From NCBI GenBank assembly GCA_045638005.1, contig JAZUAN010000011.1:32689-96688 (forward strand): a DNA stretch of 64,000 nucleotides, read 5' to 3'. This document shows positions 51,566 through 59,748 of the stretch, piece after piece (within the stretch, counting starts at the first letter, position 1; every line of letters starts with the position of its first letter). Source of the stretch: URNF01 sp045638005 (GTDB taxonomy: Bacteria; Bacillota; Clostridia; Oscillospirales; Acutalibacteraceae). The notes below the pieces were generated by a model. That model was not told where the DNA came from. It worked only from the letters and a program-made list of their open reading frames with translations, and ran no database searches. A program made the position numbers and the translations under genes.

Positions 51566-52087
51566 ATGAGCGAAGAAGCAAAATGGTATGTCGTGCACAC
51601 CTACTCCGGTTATGAGAACAAGGTCGCGAGCAATCTTGCTACCACGGTGGAAAATCGCCGTTTGCAGGATTGGATCAAAGACATCTCTGTTCCGACCGAG
51701 ACTGTGGTGGAGATCAAGGATAACAAGAAAAAGGAAGTAGAACGCAAACTCTTCCCCGGCTACGTGCTGGTTAAAATGGTGATGACCGACGAATCCTGGT
51801 TTGTAGTACGCAACATTCGCGGCTGCACCGGTTTTGTTGGCCCCAACGGCAAGCCGGTCCCCCTCACCGAAGAGGAAATTGCTTCTCTCGGCGTGGAGAA
51901 AAAAGAGATCGAGATTTCGTACGCTGTCGGCGATACCGTCAGCATCATCGACGGCCCCTTGGAGGGTTTCAGCGGTGTGGTCAACGAGATCGATCGCGAG
52001 AAAAACAAGGTCAGCGTTACCATTTCCATGTTTGGCAGAGAAACGCCTGTCGAACTCGAATTGGAGCAGGCCGAACCGATGGCGTAA
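51566..52087 (+). CDS. nusG: Transcription termination/antitermination factor NusG
   Basis: NusG binds RNA polymerase and couples transcription to Rho and ribosomes. The 173-residue protein has the NGN domain (KWYVVHTYSGYENKVA; LFPGYVLVKMVM; RNIRGCTGFVG) and a C-terminal KOW domain (DTVSIIDGPLEGFSGVVNEID). It lies 26 bases after secE. Confidence 0.97.
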   Translation: MSEEAKWYVVHTYSGYENKVASNLATTVENRRLQDWIKDISVPTETVVEIKDNKKKEVERKLFPGYVLVKMVMTDESWFVVRNIRGCTGFVGPNGKPVPLTEEEIASLGVEKKEIEISYAVGDTVSIIDGPLEGFSGVVNEIDREKNKVSVTISMFGRETPVELELEQAEPMA

Positions 52088-52149
52088 GTCCGTCGGACAC
52101 AAGTATGATTGTACGAGGCAACTCGCCTCTTACCTGCCGCCGGACAGTT

Positions 52150-52197
52150 TCCGGTTGTGGGAGGAGCGCAAAGCGTTCCGCCGTTACCACAAATTTT
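52150..52197 (+). promoter_or_regulatory. Leader RNA motif before rplK
   Basis: TTGTGG (52155-52160) pairs with CCACAA (52187-52192) around GGAGCG/CGTTCC. The pattern GTGGGAGGA, then TTCCG, then TTACCAC recurs upstream of rplA. It may be a target for autoregulation of the L11-L1 operon (inference). Confidence 0.5.
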
Positions 52198-52213
52198 GGA
52201 GGTGCATTGTAAA

Positions 52214-52639
52214 ATGGCTCAGAAAATTATCGGTTATATCAAATTGCAGATCCCCGCTGGCAAGGCGACTCCGGCACCCCCGGTTGGTCCCGCCCTCGGT
52301 CAGCACGGTGTCAACATCATGGCGTTCACCAAAGAATTCAACGAGCGCACTAAGAACGACGCCGGCCTCATCATCCCCGTTGTGATCACCGTCTACGCTG
52401 ATCACTCCTTCACCTTCATCACCAAGACCCCTCCGGCCGCGGTGCTGATCAAGAAGGCGTGCAACATCGAGACCGCTTCCGGCGTGCCGAACAAAACCAA
52501 GGTCGCCAAGATCACCAAAGAACAGGTACAGAAGATCGCCGAGCAGAAAATGCCCGACTTGAACGCAGGTTCCATCGAGACCGCTATGAGCATGGTCGCC
52601 GGTACTGCGCGCAGCATGGGTGTTGAAGTTGTCGACTAA
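52214..52639 (+). CDS. rplK: 50S ribosomal protein L11
   Basis: The 141-residue protein matches L11 (KLQIPAGKATPAPPVGPALG; the RNA-binding domain ends GTARSMGVEVVD). L11 is part of the GTPase-associated centre and the substrate of PrmA, which is encoded at 39 kb. It lies 126 bases after nusG. Confidence 0.98.
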   Translation: MAQKIIGYIKLQIPAGKATPAPPVGPALGQHGVNIMAFTKEFNERTKNDAGLIIPVVITVYADHSFTFITKTPPAAVLIKKACNIETASGVPNKTKVAKITKEQVQKIAEQKMPDLNAGSIETAMSMVAGTARSMGVEVVD

Positions 52640-52654
52640 TTTAGAAAACTACCG

Positions 52655-52700
52655 TTCAGGGTGGGAGGAACAATCCTAACATTCCGATTTACCACTCAAC
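52655..52700 (+). promoter_or_regulatory. Leader RNA motif before rplA
   Basis: GTGG (52661-52664) pairs with CCAC (52692-52695) around GGAA/TTCC. The pattern GTGGGAGGA...TTCCG...TTACCAC is shared with the site upstream of rplK. Confidence 0.5.
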
Positions 52701-52739
52701 CGGTTATATAAAACCGGTATTTACAGGGAGGATAAGCCA

Positions 52740-53432
52740 ATGAAACATGGTAAGAAATATGTCGACAGCGCGAAGCTGATCGACCGTACTAATCTTTATG
52801 AAGTAAACGAAGCCCTTGACCTGGCCATCAAAACCGGCAAGGCAAAGTTCGACGAGACCGTTGAACTTCACGTAAAATTGGGTGTTGACAGCCGTCACGC
52901 TGACCAGCAGGTCCGCGGCGCTGTTGTTCTGCCCAACGGCACCGGTAAAAACGTGCGCGTGCTCGTGTTCGCCAAAGGCGACAAAGTGGACGCTGCTCTG
53001 GCTGCCGGCGCTGACTACGCAGGTTCCGACGAACTGGTCGCCAAAATCTCCGGCGGCTGGATGGATTTCGACGTTGTGATCGCAAGCCCCGACATGATGG
53101 GTGTTGTTGGTCGTCTCGGTAAGGTGCTTGGTCCCCGCGGCCTCATGCCCAACCCGAAAGCCGGCACCGTTACCCCCGATGTCGCCAAGGCTGTGACCGA
53201 AGCGAAAGCCGGTAAGATCGAATATCGTTTGGACAAAACCAACATCATCCACTGCCCCATCGGCAAAGTCTCCTTCGGCGTTGAGAAACTCCAGGAGAAC
53301 CTCGAAGCGCTCATGGGCGCCATCGTGCGTGCGAAGCCCGCTGCGATGAAGGGTCAGTATCTCCGCTCCATCACCGTGGCGTCCACCATGGGCCCCGGCG
53401 TGAAGATCAACCACGCGAAATTCGGCGTGTAA
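52740..53432 (+). CDS. rplA: 50S ribosomal protein L1
   Basis: The 230-residue protein is full-length L1 (MKHGKKYVDSAKLIDRTNLY; LGPRGLMPNPKAGTVTPDV). L1 forms the L1 stalk that moves tRNA out of the E site. It lies 100 bases after rplK, and the next operon begins at a new promoter. Confidence 0.98.
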   Translation: MKHGKKYVDSAKLIDRTNLYEVNEALDLAIKTGKAKFDETVELHVKLGVDSRHADQQVRGAVVLPNGTGKNVRVLVFAKGDKVDAALAAGADYAGSDELVAKISGGWMDFDVVIASPDMMGVVGRLGKVLGPRGLMPNPKAGTVTPDVAKAVTEAKAGKIEYRLDKTNIIHCPIGKVSFGVEKLQENLEALMGAIVRAKPAAMKGQYLRSITVASTMGPGVKINHAKFGV

Positions 53433-53461
53433 TTGATTTTGCGGAAATTTCATTTTAGGTA

Positions 53462-53490
53462 TTGCAAAGTGTAAAACTTTGTGGTAGTAT
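53462..53490 (+). promoter_or_regulatory. Promoter of rplJ-rplL
   Basis: TTGCAA at 53462-53467, a 17-base spacer and TAGTAT at 53485-53490. Confidence 0.6.
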
Positions 53491-53514
53491 ACCATGGCTG
53501 ACAGGTTTTACCTG

Positions 53515-53645
53515 TTTGCTGCAAATGCTGTTCTTCCACAGACAGCAGGTTTCTTCAAAAGGTGTCTTTTTGAAGATATAATCGGGTTTTCCCGGCCTGC
53601 CGAGGCAGAAAGCTTTAACGTAACGCCCTTATTGGGTGCGAATGT
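53515..53645 (+). ncRNA. Ribosomal protein L10 leader
   Basis: The leader upstream of rplJ has the conserved L10 leader parts: CAGACAGCAGGTTTC, then a hairpin, and CCTGCCGAGGCAG closing against the CAGCAGG segment, followed by CCTTATTGGGTGCG. In this class the L10(L12)4 complex binds the leader and lowers its own expression. A terminator follows before the start codon. Confidence 0.85.
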
Positions 53646-53655
53646 GTTAATGCTG

Positions 53656-53690
53656 TCCCCTCATGTGGAATCACGTGAGGGGATTTTTTA
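53656..53690 (+). terminator. Attenuator terminator before rplJ
   Basis: TCCCCTCATGTG pairs with CACGTGAGGGGA (one wobble), followed by a run of six T. It fits transcription attenuation linked to the L10 leader. Confidence 0.85.
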
Positions 53691-53752
53691 TTCACGGATG
53701 TAACGGCATACATTCGGAGCGCAAGCTCCAACCATTACGGAGGTGAAAGGAA

Positions 53753-54268
53753 TTGGCTAACGAAAAAGTGTTGCAGGAAAAACAGGCGCTCGTCGAAGAG
53801 CTGGCAGGCAAACTGTCCTCCTCTGTTGCCGGTGTCATTGTGGAATACAAAGGCATCTCGGTTGCTGACGATACCATCCTGCGTCGTAAACTGCGTGCAG
53901 CAGGCGTCGATTACGCTGTGGTGAAGAACACCATGCTGGGTCGTGCCGCTGAGAAGGCTGGTCTTGAAGGTCTGGAAGACGTCCTGAAAGGTACCACCGC
54001 TCTCGCTGTCAGCGCAGAAGATCCCACCGTCGCCGCAAAGATTCTTTGCGAGCAGGCGAAGGCTGACGAGAACTTCAAGGTGAAGGCCGGCTTCCTCGAT
54101 GGCGCTGTCATCGATACCGCTCGTGTGAACGAGTTGGCGAAGCTGCCGGGCAAAGAGGGTCTCGTTTCCATGCTCTTGAGCGTGCTGAATGGCCCGATCA
54201 GAGGCCTCGCGGTTGCTTTGAACGCGATCGCAGAAAAGCAGGGTGAAGAAGCTCCTGCTGCTGACTAA
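53753..54268 (+). CDS. rplJ: 50S ribosomal protein L10
   Basis: The 171-residue protein matches L10, the base of the L7/L12 stalk (EELAGKLSSSVAGVIVEYKG; AAGVDYAVVKNTML). The start is TTG at 53753, supported by GGAGGTG seven bases upstream and by the conserved beginning ANEKVLQEKQ. A weak start codon adds a further control beside the leader. rplL follows 34 bases later. Confidence 0.97.
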   Translation: MANEKVLQEKQALVEELAGKLSSSVAGVIVEYKGISVADDTILRRKLRAAGVDYAVVKNTMLGRAAEKAGLEGLEDVLKGTTALAVSAEDPTVAAKILCEQAKADENFKVKAGFLDGAVIDTARVNELAKLPGKEGLVSMLLSVLNGPIRGLAVALNAIAEKQGEEAPAAD

Positions 54269-54302
54269 TTTAAAACTATAAGTAAAAATGGAGGATTTTA
54301 TC

Positions 54303-54680
54303 ATGTCTGAGAAAATCACTGCTCTCGTAGAAGAGATCAAAGCTATGTCCGTTCTGGAAGTTTCCGAGCTCGTGAAGGCTCTGGAAGAGGAGTTTGGCGT
54401 TTCTGCTGCTGCTCCTGTTGCTGTTGTTGCTGCCGGTGCTGCTGAAGGCGGCGCTGGTGCTGCTGAGAAGACCGAGTTCGACGTCGAGCTCGCTTCTGCC
54501 GGCGATGCAAAGATCAACGTTATCAAAGCTGTTCGCGAAGTTACCGGTCTGGGCCTGAAAGAGGCGAAAGAGCTGGTCGACGGCGCTCCCAAGATGGTCA
54601 AAACCGGCGTTTCCAAAGAGGAAGCCGAGTCCATCAAAGCGAAGTTGGAAGAAGCCGGCGCGAAAGTGGAACTCAAATAA
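54303..54680 (+). CDS. rplL: 50S ribosomal protein L7/L12
   Basis: The 125-residue acidic protein has the N-terminal dimer domain, an Ala/Gly hinge (about 36-58) and the C-terminal factor-binding domain with DAKINVIKAVREVTGLGLKEAK. ATGGAGG precedes the ATG. It is followed by a strong terminator, with no rpoB downstream. Confidence 0.98.
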   Translation: MSEKITALVEEIKAMSVLEVSELVKALEEEFGVSAAAPVAVVAAGAAEGGAGAAEKTEFDVELASAGDAKINVIKAVREVTGLGLKEAKELVDGAPKMVKTGVSKEEAESIKAKLEEAGAKVELK

Positions 54681-54698
54681 TTTTCCTTTCAACCGTGA

Positions 54699-54733
54699 AA
54701 GAACCGTGGAGACACCTCCGCGGTTCTTTTTTT
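54699..54733 (+). terminator. Terminator after rplL
   Basis: GAACCGTGGAG (54701-54711) pairs with CTCCGCGGTTC (54716-54726), one wobble, then seven T. Confidence 0.85.
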
Positions 54734-54784
54734 GCATATTTTCAATGTTATCGTAGGGGCGAGCGCCCGTTTGGTTTGCACAAG

Positions 54785-55102
54785 GTGTGGGTGCGTTCTA
54801 AGGTGGCAAGAGAAACCGCATCTGTTAAAATCACGGAATCTATCACGACTACGGTGCCGACTACCACTACTACCGAGGCGAAAGCCGAGCCCACTACCGC
54901 GCCGGAAGCCGAGCAGGTGATTGTCACCACGACTGCGGCTGAGGTTGTCGAGGATGCTGAAACCGACACCACCACCGCTGCTACGGAAAACCCGGAGACC
55001 GGCGACAACATGCAGAATGTGAATGTAATTCTTTGCATCGTGTGTCTGTTGGGCGCTGCCGTTTGCTGCTCCGTTGTGATTTTCAAAAAAGTGAACGATT
55101 AA
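54785..55102 (+). pseudogene. C-terminal remnant of a Thr-rich surface protein
   Basis: The frame encodes a Thr-rich stalk (TTTVPTTTTTEAKAEPTT), then NPETGD, a hydrophobic helix and KK near the end. This is the layout of a sortase-type cell-wall anchor. No signal peptide or N-terminal domain is present, and the frame is open back across the rplL terminator, so there is no credible start. It is best read as the 3' end of a deleted gene. Confidence 0.55.
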
Positions 55103-55130
55103 TTGAAAACCGTGTAAACTAACGCATACG

Positions 55131-55169
55131 ATATCACCGCAACGGATTTCCGTTGCGGTGATATTTTTC
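55131..55169 (+). terminator. Terminator before the ABC exporter gene
   Basis: A 16-base perfect stem (55131-55146 with 55149-55164) and T run; it probably ended the remnant surface-protein gene. Confidence 0.85.
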
Positions 55170-55242
55170 TGCAGTTGCATTTTTGTTTATTTAGATGTAC
55201 ACTAGAAGCAATCTAAATCCGTTCTAATTTTGGAGGCACCGT

Positions 55243-56979
55243 ATGCTGAAACGATTTTTGCATTACTATAAACCGCATAAAAAACTGTTTGCGCTGGATA
55301 TGGGCGCCTCGCTTTTGGTTGCGCTCATCGGCGTGGTATATCCCATTGTTACTCGTTCAATGCTGGGGGATCTCATCCCTAACCGCAAATATTCGCTGGT
55401 GGTGACCTATGGGCTGATTTTACTGGTTTTATACTTTGCGCGCATGTTACTCAATTTCTTTATTCAGTACGAAGGGCATATGATGGGCGTGCGTATGCAG
55501 GCGCAGATGCGCAGCGAATTATTTTCTCATTTAGAAAAGCTGCCGTTTTCCTTTTATGATAATCACGAAACCGGCAAGATTATGTCCAGGCTTACCAACG
55601 ATCTGACCGATATCAGTGAGCTTGCGCACCACGGACCCGAAACGGTGATCATCTCCACTATATCAGTAGTCATTTCGTTTGTGTACCTTTCCACCATCCA
55701 CATGGGGCTGGCACTTATCGTGTTTGGTTGTGTGCCGTTTTTGGTACTGATATCGGTTTTCACCCGCAAACGCATGCGCAAAGCATTCCAAGACAGCAGA
55801 AAATCGGTTGCGACAATCAACGCGGCGCTGGAAAGCAGTATTTCCGGTATCCGCGTCACCAAAGCTTTTGTCAACGCGGACAAGGAAATGGAAAAATTCG
55901 AGGAAGGCAACGCCGCTTTCAAAGAAGCCAGTCGCGACGCTTACAAGGCGATGGGACAGTTTCATTCCTCTACTACCTTTATCACCGATGTGTTCAACGT
56001 GGTGATTTTGATCGCGGGCGGGTTGTTTCTTTACAACGGCGGCATTACGTTTGCGGATTACTCCGCGTTTGTGGTGTCCATCAGCTTGTTTTTAGGTCCC
56101 ATCAACACCCTCATACGCTTTATGGAGCAGTTCCAAAACGGCGCGGCGGGTTTTGAACGGTTTGTGGAAGTGATGGATACGCCGCCGGAAGCGGATGCGC
56201 CTACTGCTATGTCGGTTGGCAGACTGAGCGGCGACATTCAGTTTAAAAACGTACATTTCGGATATGGCGATACCGATGCGGTACTGCGTGATGTTTCGCT
56301 GCATATCCCTGCGGGCTCCACCTTTGCGCTGGTGGGTCCCTCCGGCGGCGGCAAGACCACCATCTGCCACCTCATTCCGCATTTTTACAATATTCGCGCA
56401 GGTGAAATTCTGATTGACAGCATGCCGATTGCGGATATCCGTGCGGAGGATCTGCGCCGTAATATCGGCATCGTGCAGCAGGATGTGTACCTTTTCAACG
56501 CGTCCATGCGGGACAACATTCTGTACGGCCGCCCCGATGCGACCGAGGAGGAGGTCGTAGAGGCCGCTAAGCGCGCAAACCTGCATGAATATATCACCTC
56601 TCTGCCGGAGGGGTACGACACGGTGATCGGTGAGCGTGGCGTGCGTCTGTCCGGCGGGCAAAAACAGCGGCTTTGCATCGCGCGCGTGTTCTTAAAAAAC
56701 CCGCCCATTCTTATTCTGGATGAGGCAACGAGCGCTTTGGATAATACCACCGAGATACTCATTCAAAAAGCGCTCGATGAGTTGTGCGTCGGGCGTACCA
56801 CCCTGGTGGTGGCGCACCGTCTGTCCACCATTCGCGGCGCGGATGAGATCGCGGTGGTGGCAAACGGCGAGATCGCCGAACAGGGAAACCACGCGGCGCT
56901 GTTGGAAAAAGATGGCATATACGCCGACCTCTATTCGCAGGTGATGCCGGTTGACAAGGGAGAGCCTCTTATACTATAA
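55243..56979 (+). CDS. ABC transporter, fused permease and ATP-binding protein (exporter type)
   Basis: The 578-residue half-transporter has six N-terminal helices (about 15-300) and a C-terminal ATPase domain with Walker A GPSGGGKTT (about 365-373), Q loop GIVQQDVYLF, signature LSGGQKQR (about 469-476) and Walker B LILDEATSALD. It is an exporter of the lipid A/BmrA-like type and probably works as a homodimer. The substrate is unknown. TTGGAGG precedes the ATG. Confidence 0.92.
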   Translation: MLKRFLHYYKPHKKLFALDMGASLLVALIGVVYPIVTRSMLGDLIPNRKYSLVVTYGLILLVLYFARMLLNFFIQYEGHMMGVRMQAQMRSELFSHLEKLPFSFYDNHETGKIMSRLTNDLTDISELAHHGPETVIISTISVVISFVYLSTIHMGLALIVFGCVPFLVLISVFTRKRMRKAFQDSRKSVATINAALESSISGIRVTKAFVNADKEMEKFEEGNAAFKEASRDAYKAMGQFHSSTTFITDVFNVVILIAGGLFLYNGGITFADYSAFVVSISLFLGPINTLIRFMEQFQNGAAGFERFVEVMDTPPEADAPTAMSVGRLSGDIQFKNVHFGYGDTDAVLRDVSLHIPAGSTFALVGPSGGGKTTICHLIPHFYNIRAGEILIDSMPIADIRAEDLRRNIGIVQQDVYLFNASMRDNILYGRPDATEEEVVEAAKRANLHEYITSLPEGYDTVIGERGVRLSGGQKQRLCIARVFLKNPPILILDEATSALDNTTEILIQKALDELCVGRTTLVVAHRLSTIRGADEIAVVANGEIAEQGNHAALLEKDGIYADLYSQVMPVDKGEPLIL

Positions 56980-56980
56980 T
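56951..56980 (+). promoter_or_regulatory. Promoter of the Thr-rich surface protein gene, inside the ABC gene end
   Basis: Consensus TTGACA (56951-56956), an 18-base spacer and TATAAT (56975-56980) overlap the last codons of the ABC gene. Confidence 0.7.
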
Positions 56981-57019
56981 AATTATAACGCTTATTCGTT
57001 GTGCGGGGAGTGTGAAAGC

Positions 57020-58759
57020 ATGAAAAAGATGTTTGCGATCATATTGACGGTTGCTTGCTTGCTGGGCATGGCGGTGTATGCACCTGCTGCCGAGCAGAAT
57101 TACTGCAACTTTTTTGAACAAGAGATAAACATGCTGCACGGTCAGAGTGAAGATGTCCTGCTCGGTGAGACGTTTTCAAATGGTTGTATCACCAAGTACA
57201 CAAATTACAGGGAGGATTTTTCCGCGTACGATTATACTGCGGGAAATGTAAATTTTTGCATTCCTGCCGATGTGTATGAAGCGGCTGCTCAAAAGCATTT
57301 TATTGTAACGCCCGAGCAGCTCCGTAAACGGTATAACGGATATGATGAAGAAGAAAACGCATACTACTTAACCTTGAATGCGTCCGATGACATCTCCCCT
57401 GTGTGGCATTACTTAATACAAGGATATGAGCACGCGGCGGGTCGATACGTTGCGTACTTCGAAAAGGTTAATTTGGATTATCGCGATCCGAGCGCAGAGC
57501 CCGGTTTGGTAGAGGGACGGGACTATGTGTTGACATGGATCACCGATAAAAACGGCAATCCGGTACAAAAAGCAGCTCTGCTGTTACACCAAAAATTAAA
57601 GGTCACGATGGAATATGACGGCGAGAAGGTGAAATTTCTTGCCTGGGAAACCATAGACAAGCTGCCGAACCTTTCCGGCATGACCGTCCCCACCGCGCCG
57701 CATACAACCGATAAAACCACCACCGCCGGCGAGACCGATAAAACCACCACCGACGGTGAGGCCGATAAGACTACCGCCGATGGCGAGACGGATAAGACCA
57801 CCACCGATGGGCAGAGTGACAAGACTACCGCTGACGGACAGACCGATAAGACCACTACGAACAAGGACGGGAAGCCGACAAAGACTACGGTGGATAAGGA
57901 CGGTAAGACCACCAAGAAAACAAACGAAACAAACGGTAAAGATACGCTTGCAACCGAGGATAAGGATCCCTTGAAAACCACCGATGCGCTTGGTAGTACG
58001 GCGACCGGCGGGGCCGATGCGACCACCGCCTTGAAGGATGGCAGGGTCACCACCACAATCGGTACGACCACCACCCGTACTACCCTCAAGAACGGCAGGG
58101 TCACTACCACCGCTGTAACCACCACCTTGAAAAACGGTAGAGTTACGACCGAGGGCGAAAGCACAACAACCATTGCCACCACCGTCCAGACCCAGCCGCT
58201 TGAAACGGTGTTTGAAACGGAAGCGGTGACCTTGCAGGCGGCGGCAAACGCTTTTCCGGACGGAGTGGTCGTGAATATACAAGCGACAACCTCCGGCAAC
58301 AGCTTCAGTGCAGCAAAGCTCGCGCTGTCAAATATGGCGGAGCGCTTTGTGGTGTATGATATTACCGCTAAAAACCAAAACGCGACGGTGCAGCCGGCCG
58401 GTCGGGTGAGTGCCACCTTCGACATACCGGAAGGCTTTGACGCAAGCCGCACCGCCATCGTGTACATCGCGCCGGGCGGCACGGCGGAGATATTGGTATC
58501 CAGAGTGGATACCGCTGCCGGCACGGTGACTGCGGAATTGTCGCATTTCAGCACCTATGCGGTGGCGCAACTGCATTCCGCTGCTGTGGCGCAGCCCGGC
58601 GATCCGCTTGGCACCATCCTGCCTGTCGCTGCTGTGGCGATGATCGTCGGCACGGCGTTGTGCATCCTGTTCCGTAAGAAGGGCGAGAGCGCTGTTCTTA
58701 ACGAGGATACCCAAACCGAGGTGTTAGAGGATGCTGCGAAAGAAGAAGTGACTGAATAA
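57020..58759 (+). CDS. Secreted Thr-rich repeat surface protein with C-terminal membrane anchor
   Basis: The 579-residue protein has a signal peptide (about 1-23, ending VYAPAAEQ), an N-terminal domain of about 210 residues with no match I recognise, and a low-complexity region. That region holds about seven TDKTT(T/A)DG(E/Q) units (about 235-295) followed by LKNGRVTT repeats (about 350-395). A beta-rich domain follows (430-530), then a membrane helix near 540-558 and an acidic tail. It has no LPxTG motif. The start at 57020 is behind a GGGGAG element. Function unknown; a cell-surface role is likely. Confidence 0.75.
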   Translation: MKKMFAIILTVACLLGMAVYAPAAEQNYCNFFEQEINMLHGQSEDVLLGETFSNGCITKYTNYREDFSAYDYTAGNVNFCIPADVYEAAAQKHFIVTPEQLRKRYNGYDEEENAYYLTLNASDDISPVWHYLIQGYEHAAGRYVAYFEKVNLDYRDPSAEPGLVEGRDYVLTWITDKNGNPVQKAALLLHQKLKVTMEYDGEKVKFLAWETIDKLPNLSGMTVPTAPHTTDKTTTAGETDKTTTDGEADKTTADGETDKTTTDGQSDKTTADGQTDKTTTNKDGKPTKTTVDKDGKTTKKTNETNGKDTLATEDKDPLKTTDALGSTATGGADATTALKDGRVTTTIGTTTTRTTLKNGRVTTTAVTTTLKNGRVTTEGESTTTIATTVQTQPLETVFETEAVTLQAAANAFPDGVVVNIQATTSGNSFSAAKLALSNMAERFVVYDITAKNQNATVQPAGRVSATFDIPEGFDASRTAIVYIAPGGTAEILVSRVDTAAGTVTAELSHFSTYAVAQLHSAAVAQPGDPLGTILPVAAVAMIVGTALCILFRKKGESAVLNEDTQTEVLEDAAKEEVTE

Positions 58760-58767
58760 TATGTATT

Positions 58768-58802
58768 TTCCCGCCCTCGGATTGCAGGGCGGGAATTTTT
58801 TT
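58768..58802 (+). terminator. Terminator after the surface-protein gene
   Basis: TTCCCGCCCT (58768-58777) pairs with AGGGCGGGAA (58786-58795), then seven T. Confidence 0.88.
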
Positions 58803-58915
58803 GCACAAAAATCATTTAAAAAGTTTGTAGAAACATACAAATTGTTATTTTTGGTTTATCCAAAACACAATATCTTGTGTCTCAAAAAATATTTTCAAAA
58901 AAATAAAAAAAACAC

Positions 58916-58944
58916 TTGATTTTACTGGATTTTTGTTGTAATAT
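58916..58944 (+). promoter_or_regulatory. Promoter of the S10 operon
   Basis: TTGATT at 58916-58921, a 17-base spacer and TAATAT at 58939-58944. Confidence 0.65.
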
Positions 58945-59290
58945 TATTGGGCACGCGTATGAAATGAGGGCGAAGTATGCCCATTTTCAGACGCGCAGAC
59001 TGCACGATATGCGATGACGCGGGAGGTTGCGGCAGGTATTGCCGGTTTTTCCGCTGAGTATGTCCGATTTCAAACCGGGCGACAAGAAATACTGTGTCAA
59101 GTATGACGGCGAGGTGCGCACTCCCCAACAGTGCGTGTGCCTACTTGCGAGCCGAAGTGCGCGACATAGGACGCTTGAACCGATTCCGGACGCAGTTTGT
59201 CCGGTTTTTTAACGGCCGGGAAAGAAACACCCGGCGGTGTGTACGGTTTTAGCGTCGCCCGCCAACTAAAATTTAAGGAGGCGTATTCAA
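58945..59290 (+). promoter_or_regulatory. Long leader of the S10 operon with attenuator-like hairpin
   Basis: The region has no gene. It holds an AAATGAGGGC/GCCCATTT hairpin near 58961-58987, a CGGCA/TGCCG hairpin followed by GTTTTT near 59030-59051, and CCGGAC/GTCCGG followed by six T at 59186-59210, which resembles a terminator. A 300-base leader with two terminator-like hairpins suggests control by attenuation. I recognise no known leader class. Confidence 0.55.
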
Positions 59291-59602
59291 GTGGCAGTCA
59301 AAGAAAAAATCCGCATTCGTATCAAAGGTTATGATCATCAGCTGGTCGATCAAGCAGCAGAGAAGATCGTAGAGACCGCTCGCCGCACCGGCGCTCGCGT
59401 TTCCGGTCCCATCCCGCTGCCCACCGAGAAAGAGATCGTGACCATCCTTCGCGCTGTTCATAAGTATAAGGATTCTCGTGAGCAGTTCGAAACCCGCACC
59501 CACAAGCGTCTGATTGATATTCTCAGACCGTCCAACAAGACCGTTGAGGCTCTTACGGGCCTTGAGCTCCCCGCCGGTGTAGAGATCGAAATCAAACTGT
59601 AA
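59291..59602 (+). CDS. rpsJ: 30S ribosomal protein S10
   Basis: The 103-residue protein is S10 (IRIRIKGYDHQLVDQAA; RTHKRLIDILRP), which also acts in antitermination as NusE. The start is GTG at 59291 with AAGGAGGC eight to nine bases upstream. It heads the S10 operon. Confidence 0.97.
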   Translation: MAVKEKIRIRIKGYDHQLVDQAAEKIVETARRTGARVSGPIPLPTEKEIVTILRAVHKYKDSREQFETRTHKRLIDILRPSNKTVEALTGLELPAGVEIEIKL

Positions 59603-59748
59603 TCTACGGTTTGTAAGATTTCTCGAAAGCGAGGTCATGTTGGCTCAAAGTACCTTCCACTGACATCGGGAACTCCTTCGGGAAAGCCGCGATACAGTAT
59701 ATATAAAGGTATAGAGAGTCAACCAATAACCAATGGAGGTATAAAACC

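Noticed and set aside
53433..53760. Short plus-strand ORF (69 residues) in the rplJ leader
   Set aside because: It coincides with the L10 leader and lacks a ribosome binding site.
57700..58170. Regular repeats in the surface-protein gene resembling a CRISPR array
   Set aside because: The period is about 27-30 bases but in frame and codes for TDKTTxDG units; there are no unique spacers and no cas genes.
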